From assembly GCF_006738645.1 (NCBI RefSeq), contig NZ_AP019700.1:4136001-4200000 (forward strand): a stretch of DNA of 64,000 bases. The letters are read 5' to 3'. Source of the stretch: Stella humosa. Its GTDB lineage: Bacteria; Pseudomonadota; Alphaproteobacteria; ATCC43930; Allostellaceae. A program made the position numbers and the translations under genes. The notes beneath the pieces were generated by a model. It worked only from the letters and a program-made list of their open reading frames with translations. It did no database searches and was not told the origin of the DNA. Position 1 is the stretch's first letter; the number at the start of each line of letters is the position of its first letter. Of this stretch, positions 1-7,989 are shown piece after piece.

Positions 1-688
1 TCTGCTCGGGGATCGAGAAGATCATCATGTCGGTGGTGGTGTCCTGGCGCACGCCGCCATTGAGGCGCGTGGTCAGGCGCAGTTTGGTCGGATCGGCGAT
101 CTCGTCGGCCGTCACCAGCCAGGGCCCGAAGGCGCCGGTCGAGGCGAAGTTCTTGCCGGGCGTGAACTGGTGGGTGTGGCGCTGCCAGTCGCGCACCGAG
201 CCGTCATTGTAGCAGGCGTAGCCCGCGACATGGGCCAGCGCGTCGGCCTCGGCGATGTGCCGGCCGGGGCGGCCGATGACGATGGCCAGTTCACCCTCGT
301 AGTCCAGCTTGTCCGACACGCGCGGGCGCACCATCGGCTCGCCATGGCCCATCTGGCTGTCGGCGAAGCGCGTGAAGATGACCGGCTTCTCGGTGACGTC
401 GCGCCCGCCCTCGGCGACGTGGTCGCGATAGTTGAGGCCGATGCAGACGATCTTGCCCGGATCGGGCACCACCGGGCGGAAGCGGATGTCGGCCAGCGCA
501 TGGTCGACGGTGCCGCGCGCCACCAGGGTCTGCGCCTCGGCGAAGGCGTCGGCGGCGATCAGCGCCTTCAAGGTCGGCAGGCGCAGGCCGAGCCGGGCGC
601 CGAGGTCGACCACGCCCTCCTGGCCGGCGGGGCCGGTCAATGCGCCATAGCTGTCGCGGCCGGCCGCGGTGAAAGACAGAAGCTTCAT
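1..688 (-). CDS. Fumarylacetoacetate hydrolase family protein (3'-truncated by window edge)
   Basis: The reading frame starts at the ATG at 686-688 (MKLLSFTAAGRDSYGAL) and runs off the left edge, so about 229 residues of the N-terminal and central part are visible. An FAH-type N-terminal domain is followed by the catalytic fold. Family hallmarks are KIVCIGLNYRDHVAE and LDYEGELAIVIGR, whose acidic residues bind the divalent metal in this family, then GYACYNDGSVRDWQ and TPGKNF. Members cleave C-C bonds in 2-oxo/ureido acids or act as 2-hydroxyhepta-2,4-diene-1,7-dioate isomerases or acylpyruvases. The exact substrate cannot be told. The gene stands alone, divergent from the RTX gene to its right. 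Confidence 0.9.
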   Translation of the reverse strand, partial: MKLLSFTAAGRDSYGALTGPAGQEGVVDLGARLGLRLPTLKALIAADAFAEAQTLVARGTVDHALADIRFRPVVPDPGKIVCIGLNYRDHVAEGGRDVTEKPVIFTRFADSQMGHGEPMVRPRVSDKLDYEGELAIVIGRPGRHIAEADALAHVAGYACYNDGSVRDWQRHTHQFTPGKNFASTGAFGPWLVTADEIADPTKLRLTTRLNGGVRQDTTTDMMIFSIPEQ

Positions 689-907
689 GGGATCGGGCAC
701 TTCATGGATCGGGCGTCCCCCAGGATTTGGGGCGGCGCATAGTCTGTCCACTCGCGCGCCGAAGCAAGCGGCCGGGCACCCTTGCGACGGCGGCATCGGG
801 ACGAAAGGTTGCGATGCCCGTGGCCGGCAGTCTAGTTTTGACGCTTGTGGCACCGATGGCGGATTTCGGTGCCGGGGCCGGGGGGCTTCACCACAGGAGG
901 CAAGCGC

Positions 908-1897
908 ATGGCGTTCATCGCCGCGTCCAAATCGTTCGACGTCTTTTCCGCCCAGATCATGCCGCTGCCGCAGGGCTCGACCATCCTGGTCGCCAACGAA
1001 GCCACGGTCGTCGCGCGCCAGCCCGATGGCGACAGCGTGGCCATCACCGGCAGCTTCACCTATCCCGCACCGGGCGCCCGCGTCGAGCCGACCGACGGCA
1101 CCATCGTCGAGTACTCGATCAACTCGGCCGGCGACGTCCGCCAGTTCGACCTGACCGGCGGCGACGTCGACGTGACCGAGCTTTATGACTTCCGCGCCGC
1201 CGGCGACGTGCTGGGCTATGCGCAATACCTGCTGCGCGGTTCCGACACGCTCTTCGGCAGCACCGACGCCGACACGCTGGCCGGCTTCGACGGTGCCGAC
1301 ACGCTGAACGGCAACCCCGGCGACGACCTGGTGTTCGGCAATGCGGGCACCGACCGGGTGATCGGCGGCAGCGGCGCCGACTGGCTATTCGGCGGCCAGG
1401 GCAACGACATGGTCCTGGGCGGCCCGGGCGACGATCCCTATGTCGCCGGCAACAAGGGCGACGACTTCATCTTCGGCAACCTCGGCAACGACACGCTCTA
1501 TGGCGGCCAGGGCGCCGACACGCTGGTGGGCGACGATGGCGACGGCAGCGGCACCGGCGGCAACGACCTGCTGTTCGGCGACCGCGGCGACGACGACCTC
1601 TATGGCGACTTCGGCAACGACACGCTGGTCGGCGGCATCGGGGCGGACCGCTTCTTCTTCTTCACCGGCGAGGGCGTCGACCGCATCATCGACTTCCAGC
1701 CGGGCGAAGGCGACCGCATCGGCATCGAGATCGACATCAACGAGAGCGGCATCGTCGATTTCGCGACCCTGCTGCCGCATGCCGGCGGCGACGGATTCGG
1801 CGGCACGCGCATCGACCTTGGCGACGGCAATGCCGTGATCATCGAGCGCATGCCGGTGGCCGGCCTGTCGCAGGAAATGTTCCAGTTCTTCTTCTGA
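908..1897 (+). CDS. RTX (hemolysin-type calcium-binding repeat) protein, copy 1
   Basis: This 329-residue protein has an ATG at 908 and an AGGAGG Shine-Dalgarno at 895-900. Residues 1 to about 115 form a unique N-terminal domain. Residues about 120-255 carry glycine- and aspartate-rich nonapeptide repeats (for example GGQGADTLVGDDGDG and GGQGNDMVLGGPGDD) that bind calcium in beta-rolls. The last 75 residues (DRIIDFQPGEGDRIGI onward) resemble the C-terminal secretion module of RTX proteins exported by type I secretion. There is no Sec signal peptide, as expected for that route. No protease, lipase or adhesin domain is seen, so a structural or surface role is only an inference. No ABC/MFP exporter genes lie nearby. 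It is paired with an equal-length paralogue 70 nt downstream. Confidence 0.9.
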   Translation: MAFIAASKSFDVFSAQIMPLPQGSTILVANEATVVARQPDGDSVAITGSFTYPAPGARVEPTDGTIVEYSINSAGDVRQFDLTGGDVDVTELYDFRAAGDVLGYAQYLLRGSDTLFGSTDADTLAGFDGADTLNGNPGDDLVFGNAGTDRVIGGSGADWLFGGQGNDMVLGGPGDDPYVAGNKGDDFIFGNLGNDTLYGGQGADTLVGDDGDGSGTGGNDLLFGDRGDDDLYGDFGNDTLVGGIGADRFFFFTGEGVDRIIDFQPGEGDRIGIEIDINESGIVDFATLLPHAGGDGFGGTRIDLGDGNAVIIERMPVAGLSQEMFQFFF

Positions 1898-1967
1898 CCA
1901 GCGGCGGGACGGCCAGCCGCCGTCCCGCCCGCCCCAGCCGGCAACACCCCATCCGAGGACCCGACCG

Positions 1968-2957
1968 ATGGCCACCCTGATTGCCGCGCAACCGATCGAC
2001 ATGCTGGCCCCGGCCTTCTTTCCCGGCATCGCGGGGTCCACCCTGTCGGGCCAGGCCAACCAGAACGAGGTGACGCTGGTGGAGCCGGACGGCACCATCA
2101 GCTACCTGGGCGGCCAGTTCGCGATCGGCGGGTCGGGCCAGCCCGCCAGCGGCACGATCGGCGCCATCGCCGAGGAAAGCCAGGCGACCGGCGAGATCTA
2201 TGCCGGCACCGGCTTTTCCGTGGATTACGGCGCCTATGCCGCCTTTCGCGACGGTGGCGACAATTTCGGCTTCGTCTTTGCCGCCATGCAGGGCGACGAC
2301 CAGATCTTCGGCAGCACGGGCGCGGACCGGCTGGTCGGCTTCGACGGCAACGACGAGATCATGGGCGGCCCCGGCAATGACGACGTGAACGGCAATGTCG
2401 GCGCCGACACGGTGCTGGGCGGTGCCGGGCAGGATTTCGTGCGCGGCGGGCGCGACGACGACCTGGTGCGCGGCGGCCCCGGCGACGACTGGCACGTCAA
2501 CGGCAATGTCGGCAACGACACCGTCTATGGCGATGGCGGCAGCGACACCGTCTTCGGCGGCCAGAACGCCGACATGCTCTATGGCGACTATGGCGACCGC
2601 TCGGCCTTCGGCGGCAACGACTACCTGATCGGCAATCTCGGGCGGGATTCGCTCTATGGCGAGGACGGCAACGACACGCTGGAGGGCGGCGCCGGCTTCG
2701 ACTTCTTCTTCTTCGGCAGCGACGGCGACGACGACCGCATCGTCGACTTCTCGCCGGACGAGGACGTGCTGGTGATCGAGAACAACATCAACGACAGCGG
2801 CCTGGTCGAGGGCATCGCCTTCTCGGCGATCCAGGCACGGCTGTCGGTGGTGGACGGCAACACCGTCTTCGACCTCGGTGCCGGCGACACGGTGACGATC
2901 CAGGGCATCCTGCCGGGCCAGCTCCAGGCCAGCCACTTCACCTTCTACGACGTGTAG
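1968..2957 (+). CDS. RTX (hemolysin-type calcium-binding repeat) protein, copy 2
   Basis: This is a second 329-residue RTX protein starting at ATG 1968. It follows the same plan as its upstream neighbour: a unique N-terminal domain (about 1-105), a central array of calcium-binding nonapeptides (GGPGNDDVNGNVGADTV, GGAGQDFVRGG and others) and a C-terminal region with the FDFFFFGSDGDDDRIVDF signature. Irregularities are shared with copy 1 at matching places: a GGPGDD repeat followed by GNxG, and an insertion before GGND (GDYGDRSAFGGND here, GDDGDGSGTGGND there). This argues for duplication followed by divergence. It lacks a Sec signal peptide and is a probable type I secretion substrate. Function is unknown, and co-transcription with copy 1 is likely. 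Confidence 0.9.
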   Translation: MATLIAAQPIDMLAPAFFPGIAGSTLSGQANQNEVTLVEPDGTISYLGGQFAIGGSGQPASGTIGAIAEESQATGEIYAGTGFSVDYGAYAAFRDGGDNFGFVFAAMQGDDQIFGSTGADRLVGFDGNDEIMGGPGNDDVNGNVGADTVLGGAGQDFVRGGRDDDLVRGGPGDDWHVNGNVGNDTVYGDGGSDTVFGGQNADMLYGDYGDRSAFGGNDYLIGNLGRDSLYGEDGNDTLEGGAGFDFFFFGSDGDDDRIVDFSPDEDVLVIENNINDSGLVEGIAFSAIQARLSVVDGNTVFDLGAGDTVTIQGILPGQLQASHFTFYDV

Positions 2958-2987
2958 GCGGTCCCCTCCCCAGCCAAGGCTGAGCCC

Positions 2988-3920
2988 ATGACGCTTGCAT
3001 TGAACCCTGTGCTTGAGCGCGACCTCGACGTCGTCCTGGCAGCGGCGCTTCACTGCTCAACCGCGTTGAGAAACTGGTTGATCAAGACAGTCGGTCGCGA
3101 GCCGGGTGGGCACTCCCTGGAAAAGATTGCGGTATCCGCGGCTACGGAGCTCGGCGAGACGGATGTACTAGTGATCGTGGCACTGGGGTCGGGCGAGCAA
3201 CTGGCGCTAATGATCGAGCACAAGATCGGTGCCGTGTTTCAAAGCACTCAAGCCGAGCGCTACGCTCTGCGTGGTGACAGAGGGCGGGAACTCGGTGGCT
3301 GGCATCACTTCGAGACGATCCTTTGCGCGCCTTCCTTCTACCTCGATACCTGCCGGTCAGAGAAGAAATGGGGGACGTACCTGGCATTCGAGGAGATTGA
3401 AGCGTGGGCCAGGCAGTCAGCCGACCCGACCATCAGCTTCTTGCCCACTGTATATGAGCAGGCTACTCGGAAGCTAATGTCGGGACGAGTTGTGGCGAAC
3501 GCTGAAGCCAGTCAGTTCTGGCAGCGGTATCGCGAAGCAGCTGCAACCATTCTGCCAGCTGGTACGAAGATCGCCGGTCTGGGCACAGTTGCGGGTATCA
3601 ATACCCCGTGGCCGCGCTTTCAATTCGCAGCCGGCTCGCCAGCGATGCGGCTTGAGCACAAGCCGCGCCACGGGGTCGTTGACCTCAACTATCCCGGCGT
3701 AACCGGGGAACAACTGGCGACGATGCTCGATGCACCGCTTCCCACCGATGTGCGTGTAGAGCGAACGGGGCAGTCATGGTCATTACGCATCAATGTGCCG
3801 ACCATCGATCATCTCAAGCCGTTCGAAACACAGGAGGGAGCGTTTCTTGCGGCATTGGCGGCGGTTGAACGGCTGCACACGATCGAACGAACGCTCAAGA
3901 GCGCGATCGCAGCCACATAG
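2988..3920 (+). CDS. PD-(D/E)XK nuclease superfamily-like hypothetical protein
   Basis: The product has 310 residues. The N-terminal part carries a pattern typical of PD-(D/E)XK nucleases: an early Glu (E45), Asp59 in TDVLVIVALG, then E77-H-K79 in LMIEHKIGAVF and Q88..R91-Y92 in QSTQAERY. Together they match the divalent-metal active site of restriction-like endonuclease folds. The C-terminal half (from about 190) has no recognised domain. It reads in a codon style less GC-saturated than the RTX genes just upstream, and no methyltransferase or defence partner flanks it, so it may be an acquired orphan. The fold assignment rests on motif spacing alone. Enzymatic activity is not established. 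Confidence 0.6.
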   Translation: MTLALNPVLERDLDVVLAAALHCSTALRNWLIKTVGREPGGHSLEKIAVSAATELGETDVLVIVALGSGEQLALMIEHKIGAVFQSTQAERYALRGDRGRELGGWHHFETILCAPSFYLDTCRSEKKWGTYLAFEEIEAWARQSADPTISFLPTVYEQATRKLMSGRVVANAEASQFWQRYREAAATILPAGTKIAGLGTVAGINTPWPRFQFAAGSPAMRLEHKPRHGVVDLNYPGVTGEQLATMLDAPLPTDVRVERTGQSWSLRINVPTIDHLKPFETQEGAFLAALAAVERLHTIERTLKSAIAAT

Positions 3921-4135
3921 ACGGTGCGAACGCACGGAGTAGGCTGTTCCTCAGCCTGAGTGCGCAGCGCAGCAAGCAGTCGAAGGCCGCACCAGCGGTC
4001 CCGTCAGTCCGCCTGGATGATCGGCCTGGATGGCGCCGCCGTCGGCGCGTCCCTCGACAAGAGGCTCGGGATGAGGACCCCCGTATCTGCATTGACCATC
4101 ATCCAGATCATCCGCGAAGCCCCAACAGCCTGCGC

Positions 4136-4693
4136 TCAGGCCCGCACCAAGGCCGCGTTGGCATCCTCGAAGGCCTGCTTCAGGGCGACCGAATCATAGG
4201 GCTCCTCGGTCAGCCGGCCCGGGTCCCACTGGCTGCGGCCGGGGGCGAAGAAGTCGCCGCCATAGACGTGCAGCGCCCCGGTGAAGCGCGGAATCGGGTT
4301 GGTGACGGAGTGGATGACGTCGCGGCCGAGCGGGGCGACGTCGCCCGTCGACAGGGCCTCGGCGCCGGCGGCCTCCAGCATGCGGCCATCGCTGCCCTCT
4401 ACCCGGCGCCAGAAGATGTTGTCCTCGCGCCCCGAATAGATGCCGATCACCGCCCACATGCGGTGATTGTGGGGCTGGATCGTCATCTTCGCCCCCCAGA
4501 CGAGATTGAGGATGGTGAGTTCCGGCGACCGGTACAAGACATCGACCATGGCGCGCGTCGGCGCCCCCAGGCCGCGCAGGACCTGGGCCGGATCAGCCAT
4601 CGCCCGCAGCATCACCTCACGGGCCGCCTTGTGGGTCGGGTCAGCGGCGACGGCCGCCTGGCATTCCTCGACGAAGCGCTCCCGGTCGAACAT
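4136..4693 (-). CDS. Cysteine dioxygenase-like cupin protein
   Basis: This is a 185-residue protein. I take the ATG at 4691-4693 (MFDRERFVEECQ), although the frame stays open far upstream through an overlapping gene. The core PHNHRMWAVIGIYSGRED and the later DVIHSVTN and ALHVYGGDFF match the metal-binding pattern of type I cysteine/mercaptopropionate dioxygenases: two His in the first cupin motif, a third His in the second, and a terminal LHVYGGD strand. A mononuclear non-haem iron thiol dioxygenase-like activity is therefore plausible, but the substrate is unknown. It lies 17 nt downstream of the acyl-CoA synthetase and is probably in the same operon. Confidence 0.75.
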   Translation of the reverse strand: MFDRERFVEECQAAVAADPTHKAAREVMLRAMADPAQVLRGLGAPTRAMVDVLYRSPELTILNLVWGAKMTIQPHNHRMWAVIGIYSGREDNIFWRRVEGSDGRMLEAAGAEALSTGDVAPLGRDVIHSVTNPIPRFTGALHVYGGDFFAPGRSQWDPGRLTEEPYDSVALKQAFEDANAALVRA

Positions 4694-4710
4694 GGCTCCC
4701 CCCTCCCCTT

Positions 4711-6237
4711 CTAGTTGCCGGCCAGCGTTTCGCGCAGGGCCGTCTTCAGCACCTTGCCATAGTTGTTCTTCGGCAGCGCGTCGACGAAGCGATAGTCCTT
4801 GGGCCGCTTGAAGCGCGCGATATGGTCGAGGCAGAGCCGGTCGAGTTCCCCCGCGGCAGCCGCGCCGCCCGGCCGGCGCACGACGAAGGCCACCACCTCC
4901 TCGCCCCATTCGGGGTGCGGGCGGCCGACGACCGACACCTCGGCCACGTCGGGGTGGCGCAGCAGCACCTCCTCGACCTCGCGCGGGTAGATGTTGCTGC
5001 CGCCGGAGATGATCATGTCCTTCGAGCGGTCCTTCAGCGTCAGGAAGCCGTCGGCATCGAAGGCGCCCATGTCGCCGGTGTGCAGCCAGCCGCCGCGGAG
5101 CGTGGCGGCACTCGCCTCCGGATTGCGCCAGTAGCCGGTCATCACGACGTCGCCGCGGGCCAGGATCTCGCCCACCTCGCCCACCGGCAGGTCGCGATCG
5201 TCGGGGTCGCACACCCGCACCTCCACCACCGACTGGGCGACCCCGGCCGAGGCCAGGCGGGCCTCCCAGTTCGGGTGGCCGGTATCGGCGTGCATGGCGC
5301 GCGACAGGGCGGTGATGGTCATCGGGCTTTCGCCCTGGCCATAGATCTGCGTCAGCTTGTTGCCGAAGGCGGCCAGCGCGCGCTTGCAGTCGGCCAGGTA
5401 CATCGGCCCGCCGCCATAGACGATGGTGCGCAGGTTGGCGGTGTCGACCGCGATCCGCTCGGCATGGTCGACCAGGCGCCAGACCATGGTGGGCGCGGCG
5501 AACAAGGACGCGCCCGGCCAGCGGGCGATCAGGTCGAAGACGGTCGCCGGGTCGCCATGGCCGCCCTCGGGGATCACCTGCACGGCGCCGGCCGCGACAT
5601 TGGGCAGCATGTTGATGCCCGAGCCGTGCGACATCGGCGACCAATGGATGATGCTGTCGCCCGGCCCGACCGTGTCGACGTCGACGAAATACGACAGCAT
5701 GAAGGCCCGCAGCACGCGGTGGCTCAGCATGGCGCCCTTGGGCCGGCCCGTGGTGCCGCTGGTATAGAAGAGCCAGGCCGTGTCGTCGTCGGCGACGGCG
5801 GCCAAGGGTGCGGGCGCGCCATGCAGGGCCTCGAACTCCGGCCGGTCGACCTGGATCAGGCGAGGGGCCGCCTCCAGCCCGGAAACGGCGTCCACCACCG
5901 CCTCCAGCAGATCGTCGCTGACGAAGACGGCGCGCGCGCCCGAATGGTCCAGGATGTAGGCGAACTCGCGCGGATGCAGCTTGGCATTGATCGGCACGGC
6001 CACCAGGCCCGCATGCCAGGCGGCATACATGCACTCGGCATAGGCCGGCCCGTTGCGCATGATCAACGCCACACGATCGCCCGATTGCAGGCCGAGGCTG
6101 CCCAGCATGCCCCCGGCCAGGGCGGCGACCCGGCGGCCGAAGGTGCGATAGTCCGCGACGACCCGATGGCCGGAGGCCAGCGCCGGCAGGTCGGGCCACA
6201 CCGCGGCGGAGCGATGGAGGAAGCGAGCGATGTTCAT
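4711..6237 (-). CDS. Acyl-CoA synthetase / AMP-dependent ligase
   Basis: This is a 508-residue adenylate-forming enzyme of the ANL superfamily. The P-loop-like motif YTSGTTGRPKGAM lies near residue 158. It is followed by YGQGESPM, the HTGDMGAFDADGFLTLKDRS hinge region, the SGGSNIYPREVEEVL segment and the C-terminal catalytic lysine context KNNYGKVLK. Such enzymes activate carboxylic acids as acyl-AMP and transfer them to CoA in the cytosol. The acid used here cannot be deduced. I chose ATG 6235-6237 (MNIARFLHR) because residues upstream of it do not look like this family. It is followed by the CDO-like cupin gene in the same direction and overlaps the divergent peptidase start by 8 nt. Confidence 0.93.
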   Translation of the reverse strand: MNIARFLHRSAAVWPDLPALASGHRVVADYRTFGRRVAALAGGMLGSLGLQSGDRVALIMRNGPAYAECMYAAWHAGLVAVPINAKLHPREFAYILDHSGARAVFVSDDLLEAVVDAVSGLEAAPRLIQVDRPEFEALHGAPAPLAAVADDDTAWLFYTSGTTGRPKGAMLSHRVLRAFMLSYFVDVDTVGPGDSIIHWSPMSHGSGINMLPNVAAGAVQVIPEGGHGDPATVFDLIARWPGASLFAAPTMVWRLVDHAERIAVDTANLRTIVYGGGPMYLADCKRALAAFGNKLTQIYGQGESPMTITALSRAMHADTGHPNWEARLASAGVAQSVVEVRVCDPDDRDLPVGEVGEILARGDVVMTGYWRNPEASAATLRGGWLHTGDMGAFDADGFLTLKDRSKDMIISGGSNIYPREVEEVLLRHPDVAEVSVVGRPHPEWGEEVVAFVVRRPGGAAAAGELDRLCLDHIARFKRPKDYRFVDALPKNNYGKVLKTALRETLAGN

Positions 6238-7300
6238 GCCTGTGGGCCTTCGGCGTCCGTGGACGGACAATAGAGCAAAGACCGGCGGGGTCGGGCAACA
6301 GGCCCGCCGGGTTGCGGTCGCCGCCGCCCTGTCCCTGCCCGCCATCGCCCTGCCCTGGCTCGCCGCCGCCGACACCGTGCGCCTGGGCCTGCCGATCCAG
6401 TGCCGGCCGGGCACCGATTGCTGGGTCGTCAACTATGTCGACCAGGACCCCGGCCCGGGCCGCAAGGACTATCGCTGCGGGGTCATGTCCTATGACGGGC
6501 ACAACGGCACCGACATCGCCATCCGCGACCTGAAGGCGATGAAGGAGGGCGTGCCCGTGCTGGCGGCCGCCGCCGGCGTCGTGCGCGCCATCCGCGACGA
6601 GATGGACGACGTCAACTTCCGCGACATCCCGGCGGACGCCATCGCCAAGCGGGAATGCGGCAACGCCGTCATCCTCGACCATGGCGACGGCTGGCAGACC
6701 CAGTATTGCCACATGCGCCGCGGCAGTGTGCGGGTGAAGCCGCGCGACCAGGTGGCCGCCGGGCAGCCGATCGGGCTGGTCGGCATGTCCGGCAAGACCG
6801 AATTCCCGCACATCCACGTCACCGTCCGCCACCAGGGGCAGATGGTCGATCCGTTCCTGGGCAAGGGCGGCGGCGAGGCCTGCCAGGCCGGCCGCGAGCC
6901 GCTGTGGCACCCCGACGTCGCAGCCGCCCTGCCCTACAAGGCGGGTGCCGTGCATATCGCCGGCATCGCCGCCGGCAAGCCCGATCTGAAGAAGGCGCGT
7001 GCCGGCGAACTGGCGACGGCCAGCCTGCCGGCCGATACCGACATGCTGGTGGTGTGGACTGAGGTCTACAACGTCGTCACCGACGACACGCTGCAGCTTC
7101 GCCTGCTGGCGCCGGACGGGCGGGTCCTGCTCGATTCCAACCAGAAGATCGAGAAGGACCAGGCCCGCATCTTCCGCTCGGTCGGGCGCAAGCGGCCCGG
7201 CGCCGCCTGGCCGCCCGGCATCTACAAGGCGGAAATCACCTACGCCCGCGCCGGCAAGCCGCTGTCGGAGCCGGTGCGGACGGAAGTGACGATCAAATAG
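6230..7300 (+). CDS. M23 family (LytM-type) metallopeptidase, secreted
   Basis: This is a 356-residue protein. A stretch ending [14 protein letters not shown] (about 30-48) is a signal peptide or N-terminal anchor. The LytM/M23 zinc-peptidase domain follows, with the GHNGTDI motif, the [12 protein letters not shown] strand and the terminal HIH of FPHIHVTVR, all matching the family's zinc ligands. M23 enzymes cut peptidoglycan peptide cross-bridges in the periplasm. The last about 120 residues form an extra beta-rich domain of unknown role. ATG 6230 has a GGAGG at 6216-6220 (9-nt spacing), but it lies inside the start of the divergent ligase gene. ATG 6236 is an alternative. A terminator-like hairpin follows the gene. 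Confidence 0.85.
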   Translation: MFMPVGLRRPWTDNRAKTGGVGQQARRVAVAAALSLPAIALPWLAAADTVRLGLPIQCRPGTDCWVVNYVDQDPGPGRKDYRCGVMSYDGHNGTDIAIRDLKAMKEGVPVLAAAAGVVRAIRDEMDDVNFRDIPADAIAKRECGNAVILDHGDGWQTQYCHMRRGSVRVKPRDQVAAGQPIGLVGMSGKTEFPHIHVTVRHQGQMVDPFLGKGGGEACQAGREPLWHPDVAAALPYKAGAVHIAGIAAGKPDLKKARAGELATASLPADTDMLVVWTEVYNVVTDDTLQLRLLAPDGRVLLDSNQKIEKDQARIFRSVGRKRPGAAWPPGIYKAEITYARAGKPLSEPVRTEVTIK

Positions 7301-7308
7301 TTAGGCAA

Positions 7309-7349
7309 GGGCAAGCCGCGCGCCGGCGAGCCCGGCGCCTGGCTTGCCC
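7309..7349. terminator. Bidirectional hairpin between convergent genes
   Basis: The 9-bp arms GGGCAAGCC (7309-7317) and GGCTTGCCC (7341-7349) enclose an inner 7-bp stem GCGCCGG/CCGGCGC (7320-7326/7332-7338). The hairpin lies exactly between the stop of the M23 peptidase and the stop of the convergent secreted-protein gene. There is no strong U-tract, so it may act by structure alone. Confidence 0.55.
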
Positions 7350-7356
7350 AGGGGTG

Positions 7357-7824
7357 TCAGCCGCGCGGGCAGACCAGCGTCATGCGCACGCGCTCCAGCA
7401 CGTTCTGCTCGTAGAAGCGGCTGCCGCACATGTTGCGGTGCTGGGCCACGGTTTCGTTGTAGCGGCCGACCGACACCTGCAACGCGCCGATGACGCCGCC
7501 ATCGACGTCGGCCGCAAGCCGGTCGCGACGGTCGATCATGTCGCGGAAGCGGGCGACCTGGGCCGGGTCGGACTCGTTGACCATGCCGCGATCGCGCTGG
7601 ATGCGCTGGTCGAGCTGGTCGAGGTCGGCCGTGCGCTGGTCATAGGCGGCCCGGCTGGCATTCATCTCGCTGGCGCGCTGGGCCAGCGTCTGTTCCAGAC
7701 AAAGGCACTGCGCGATCTGCTGGGGATCGACGATCACCTGCTGTGCCGCGGCAGCGCCAGCCCATGCCAGTCCGAGCGCCAGTGCCCCGGCGACCAGGGA
7801 TTTTTCGATCATGGTACGGCGCAT
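7357..7824 (-). CDS. Hypothetical secreted coiled-coil protein
   Basis: This is a 155-residue protein starting at ATG 7822-7824, preceded by GGAG seven bases upstream. A clear Sec signal peptide (hydrophobic [18 protein letters not shown], about 10-27) predicts periplasmic export. The mature part is rich in Ala, Gln, Arg and Asp with heptad-like spacing (about 45-100), suggesting a helical coiled coil. It contains four cysteines (a CLC pair near the mature N-terminus and two near the C-terminus, RNMCGSRF and LVCPRG), which could form disulfides. I do not recognise a family. It is convergent with the M23 peptidase gene, and no functional link is shown. Confidence 0.75.
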   Translation of the reverse strand: MRRTMIEKSLVAGALALGLAWAGAAAAQQVIVDPQQIAQCLCLEQTLAQRASEMNASRAAYDQRTADLDQLDQRIQRDRGMVNESDPAQVARFRDMIDRRDRLAADVDGGVIGALQVSVGRYNETVAQHRNMCGSRFYEQNVLERVRMTLVCPRG

Positions 7825-7989
7825 CGCCCTTCTCCGATTCGTGGTTCCGCTCGCCAACGCACCATAGCCCATTGCGTTCCCCCGGGCGACCCGGCCGCCC
7901 CCGGGTGCGGCGCCGCGGTCCAATGCGCGGTTGACCCGCCGCGGGCGCGGACGGCACGATCCGCGCCAAATCCGGGGAGGGCAATCAGG

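Noticed and set aside
1240-1660. Repeating DNA in the first RTX gene as a possible CRISPR or minisatellite array
   Set aside because: Units are coding nonapeptides of variable sequence, in frame, with no fixed spacers.
2958-4135. The gap 3921-4135 as a further coding region
   Set aside because: Only short shadow frames are present, and none has a ribosome-binding site with a protein-like sequence.
4136-6955. A single 939-codon open frame on the minus strand that could be read as a fusion ending in the cupin
   Set aside because: Only the last 185 codons look like protein. The rest is an arginine/glycine-rich shadow of the ligase and peptidase genes. The cupin has its own ATG.
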